From contig OZ038433.1 of the NCBI GenBank assembly GCA_964036275.1, positions 34,629,336 through 34,693,335 on the forward strand: DNA of 64,000 nt. The letters run 5' to 3'. Shown in pieces: positions 61,614 through 64,000 of this stretch; position 1 is the first letter of the stretch; every line of letters begins with the position of its first letter. Below the pieces are notes generated by a model that did no database searches, was not told the DNA's origin, and worked only from the letters and a program-made list of their open reading frames with translations. This stretch comes from Litoditis marina (Eukaryota; Nematoda; Chromadorea; Rhabditida; Rhabditidae). Position numbers and translations under genes: made by a program.

Positions 61614-62953
61614 AATGCTGCTACCTGAACATGAATGAACAAGTGAATGAATGTAATATAGGACGTCAGACATCAATACTTTTACCACAACTGTCGGCGC
61701 CGCTCAGAAACGTGCTGCGCCATGCAGAATTTGTATAACTATGTGACTTTTCCTTATTACCAGTCTCGTCTTACAGCGCCGATTTTCAGTCTCGCCAGGA
61801 GTGCATTTCACTTTAATACAACTGTATGTCTAGAAATCACAATGTTGTCTTTTATTTTCACAGTCAACATTTTCGCTCAGCTTCTGAAATTGATTAAAAA
61901 AAAACATTTTTGGTGTCCTACCTTCTGTGAGCAGATAATGTGTGACAAAGTGAATGGGTAAACATGGAAACAAAACTGGAAATGTAAATCACAGTACGGC
62001 TCGAACACAATGAAGTATCACAACAAATTAGTATACAGAAAAGATTAAGTGTTCATTCACAATTCCCGAAGTTCGGTTACAACAAAAAATGCTATTGATA
62101 ACCAAACCAATTTGGAATCATGATTTCAATATAGATAAAGTTTCACCAATCTACACCCTAGTTATATTAAATGAGTTATTTTCCCCCCACATGTTCGGTT
62201 GTCCAGATTATACAAAACGCGGATTTCAGTTTGAGAGAGAATCGTGAAAAAAATCCGATTTCACAACTTTTTGCAAGTCAGAAATTGGATTTGCAATTCA
62301 ATTAGAATGAATTGACTTCCAATTCAGCTCATTTTCGAGTCAAATTTCTTCATTAACAACCCTATCATACAAGACTGATATTTCCCGACGCAGAGTCGCA
62401 GATCTGTTGCGGGAGTATTGAATTGAATCATTCTTGCCGCAGCTGCTGCTTGCGTCTGTCTACGGCGAACTACCCACTGCATGGGTGAGTTTGAGAAGAA
62501 TGCAGAGTTGAGATAAAACTACAATATTTCGTCTATCCATATTTCGTCTCAGCTTGTAAAAACACAACAACAAACAGATAGGGTAACTATGAAAATGTCT
62601 GAGTATAATTACAATCTCGTGAAAGGGGCAACCATGAATACACTAACTAATCGACCTGCTAGATTAGTCACTGCATTCATCGAGGACTGGATTGAGCGGA
62701 CGACTTGCGGACTCGGTGCGTAGTACGTATGCTAGAAAATCCCGGTACTTTCATCCCACCCTGCCCCTTTGCCTCACTCTTTCTAGTCTCTTACGTTGAA
62801 GGGGGGAGGGGGAGGGGGCAAACAACATCCCCGAAGTTTTTACATCTGAAGTTTTTCTTAGATTGAAAGAAAAATAACGAGTCCTCAATAGCCCAACTAA
62901 AGACACGATTAAATTTTGTCAGTATGGGCGCATGCACTTTGTTTTTTTTTCAG

Positions 62954-63055
62954 CTTCTTTACCTAAACTATGTGCGGACTGTGGTTCCATATGGACATGT
63001 TCTGATTGCGGCCAATAGGTACACCGTATTCAAATACCCACTTCGTTATGCGCAG
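62954..63055 (+). pseudogene. Orphan chemoreceptor exon 3, unit 2
   Basis: Duplicate of the exon at 54504-54605 with intact splice borders (TTTTTTTTCAG, GTACGG). It encodes VVPYGHVLIAANRYTVFKYP and keeps the family's normal Ala-Ala-Asn-Arg. No neighbouring receptor exons are seen. Confidence 0.8.
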
Positions 63056-63258
63056 GTACGGCTGATTATATCTGTACGGAATATAGATTCGATCAAGGAG
63101 AACTGTTGACATCTCATGTTATAAAACCAAACACAGATTGCAGTGTTGGTAGGTTACAGTCGTCTGTAGTTCGAAAAAAAGCAATGAGCAGGTGTTTGGC
63201 ATGAGGACAGGCAGGTAGGCATACCCGAAAAATCAGATCTAATTCTGCGTCCCTGGCA

Positions 63259-64000
63259 CTCAAAATTGGTGTATTTTATTTTATTGAAAATTGGTATATT
63301 CGGAATATTTCCAATGTGAATTACCCAGGAGGTTCTGTGTAAGTGAGAAGATTATCATCTTCCCACATTTCAATGATGTTAACAGGTTAACTTTGCTACA
63401 ATTGCGTAATTCCACGTCGTTTCGTCACCACGCGAATTGAGTAACATCTAATACAGGAAATATTTTCAGGTAATTTTGGGCTAACTGCTTACTAAAATTG
63501 CGCCAGATTCTTTGTTTTGAAAACGACACAAAAACTGTGTGTGTGGGTGGGTAAACATGTGAACACTCACACAGGATGATAACGGTAAAATCATGAACGT
63601 AATTTCATCTTAAACATGAATATTCTGGATTTCTGCATTTTACGGTGAGATACGATACCAGTTTACATTATTTTCACATTTCTCCAAAACATTCTCAGAT
63701 CACAATGAAGTATCTGTAAACAAAGTTAAAGTGTCGTTTTCAGAACATATTTATTGTTTGAAAATATCATGGGGCTCCACATGGCTCAGGATTCAACTAC
63801 ATGGATACCAACGTGAGACATGTATATATTACCTCCCAGGCCTTTCAAACTTATTTAGTTTTACATGGTGGAGTTTTGGGAAAATCTCATGAATCTCCGA
63901 AACGTGTTATCTTAGAGAAAACTGGGAATGTTTCTGTGAAGAATATGTTTTCTTTAGGGAACACTCTAAATATCTTAAAATTTCACGTGAGAACGATATA
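63259..64000. other. Terminal stretch, nothing recognised
   Basis: AT-rich sequence after the duplication with no supported gene or repeat. Confidence 0.35.

Larger units (their letters stand above)
54815..63258. repeat. Tandem segmental duplication, unit 2
   Basis: Direct repeat of 48776-54806, interrupted by a Helitron at 56492-59578. The junction with unit 1 (near 54806-54826) shows TTACAGTTACATTACAGTTTAG, while the left edge of unit 1 reads TTACAGTACAGTTTAG. The duplication may therefore have arisen across a short TTACAG homology. Confidence 0.88.

Overview
The window is animal DNA from a nematode, most likely a rhabditid-type (chromadorean) worm. Three things show this. Introns are short to medium with GT...TTTCAG borders. 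There are clusters of nematode-specific seven-transmembrane chemoreceptor genes of two kinds (Srh and a Srg-superfamily/Srv-like type). There is also a nematode-type carbohydrate sulfotransferase family. The sequence is AT-rich with poly-G/C tracts and many small DNA transposons. Genes are split into many exons, so each model below was joined by hand from splice sites, reading frame and phase.

Layout. 0-10 kb: a tRNA-like relic, an inverted-repeat element, a truncated srh pseudogene (1.86-2.80 kb, minus) and a complete eight-exon srh gene (6.35-9.41 kb, minus, 347 codons). 10-15 kb: three copies of one MITE family and no convincing gene. 15-34 kb: a plus-strand cluster of one chemoreceptor family in which every transmembrane segment has its own exon. 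Two copies are intact (15.6-18.6 and 31.1-33.9 kb) and three are broken (21.9-24.4, 25.9-26.0 and 27.1-28.0 kb). 34.3-36.4 kb: a small glycine-rich gene and a duplicated upstream region. 37.3-44.1 kb: a p53/p63-family gene on the minus strand with DNA-binding, oligomerisation-like and SAM regions. 45.5-47.5 kb: a wrecked sulfotransferase copy next to a dead non-LTR reverse transcriptase. 48.8-63.3 kb: a tandem duplication of about 6 kb carrying a sulfotransferase gene and one orphan chemoreceptor exon. One unit has since gained a hAT-like MITE and the other a 3.1-kb Helitron. 63.3-64.0 kb: no feature seen.

How the genes relate. The chemoreceptors are neuronal surface proteins undergoing birth and death. 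The p53 homologue is a nuclear transcription factor, and the sulfotransferases are Golgi type II enzymes. Nothing suggests that the three groups act in one pathway. The strongest observations are the p53-family gene with a changed DNA-contact loop, a ~195-bp tRNA-like element family with TIR-like ends, a Helitron and hAT-like MITEs whose insertions are dated by empty sites, reciprocal lesions in the duplicated sulfotransferase, and a patch of reverse-transcriptase sequence copied into a sulfotransferase exon.
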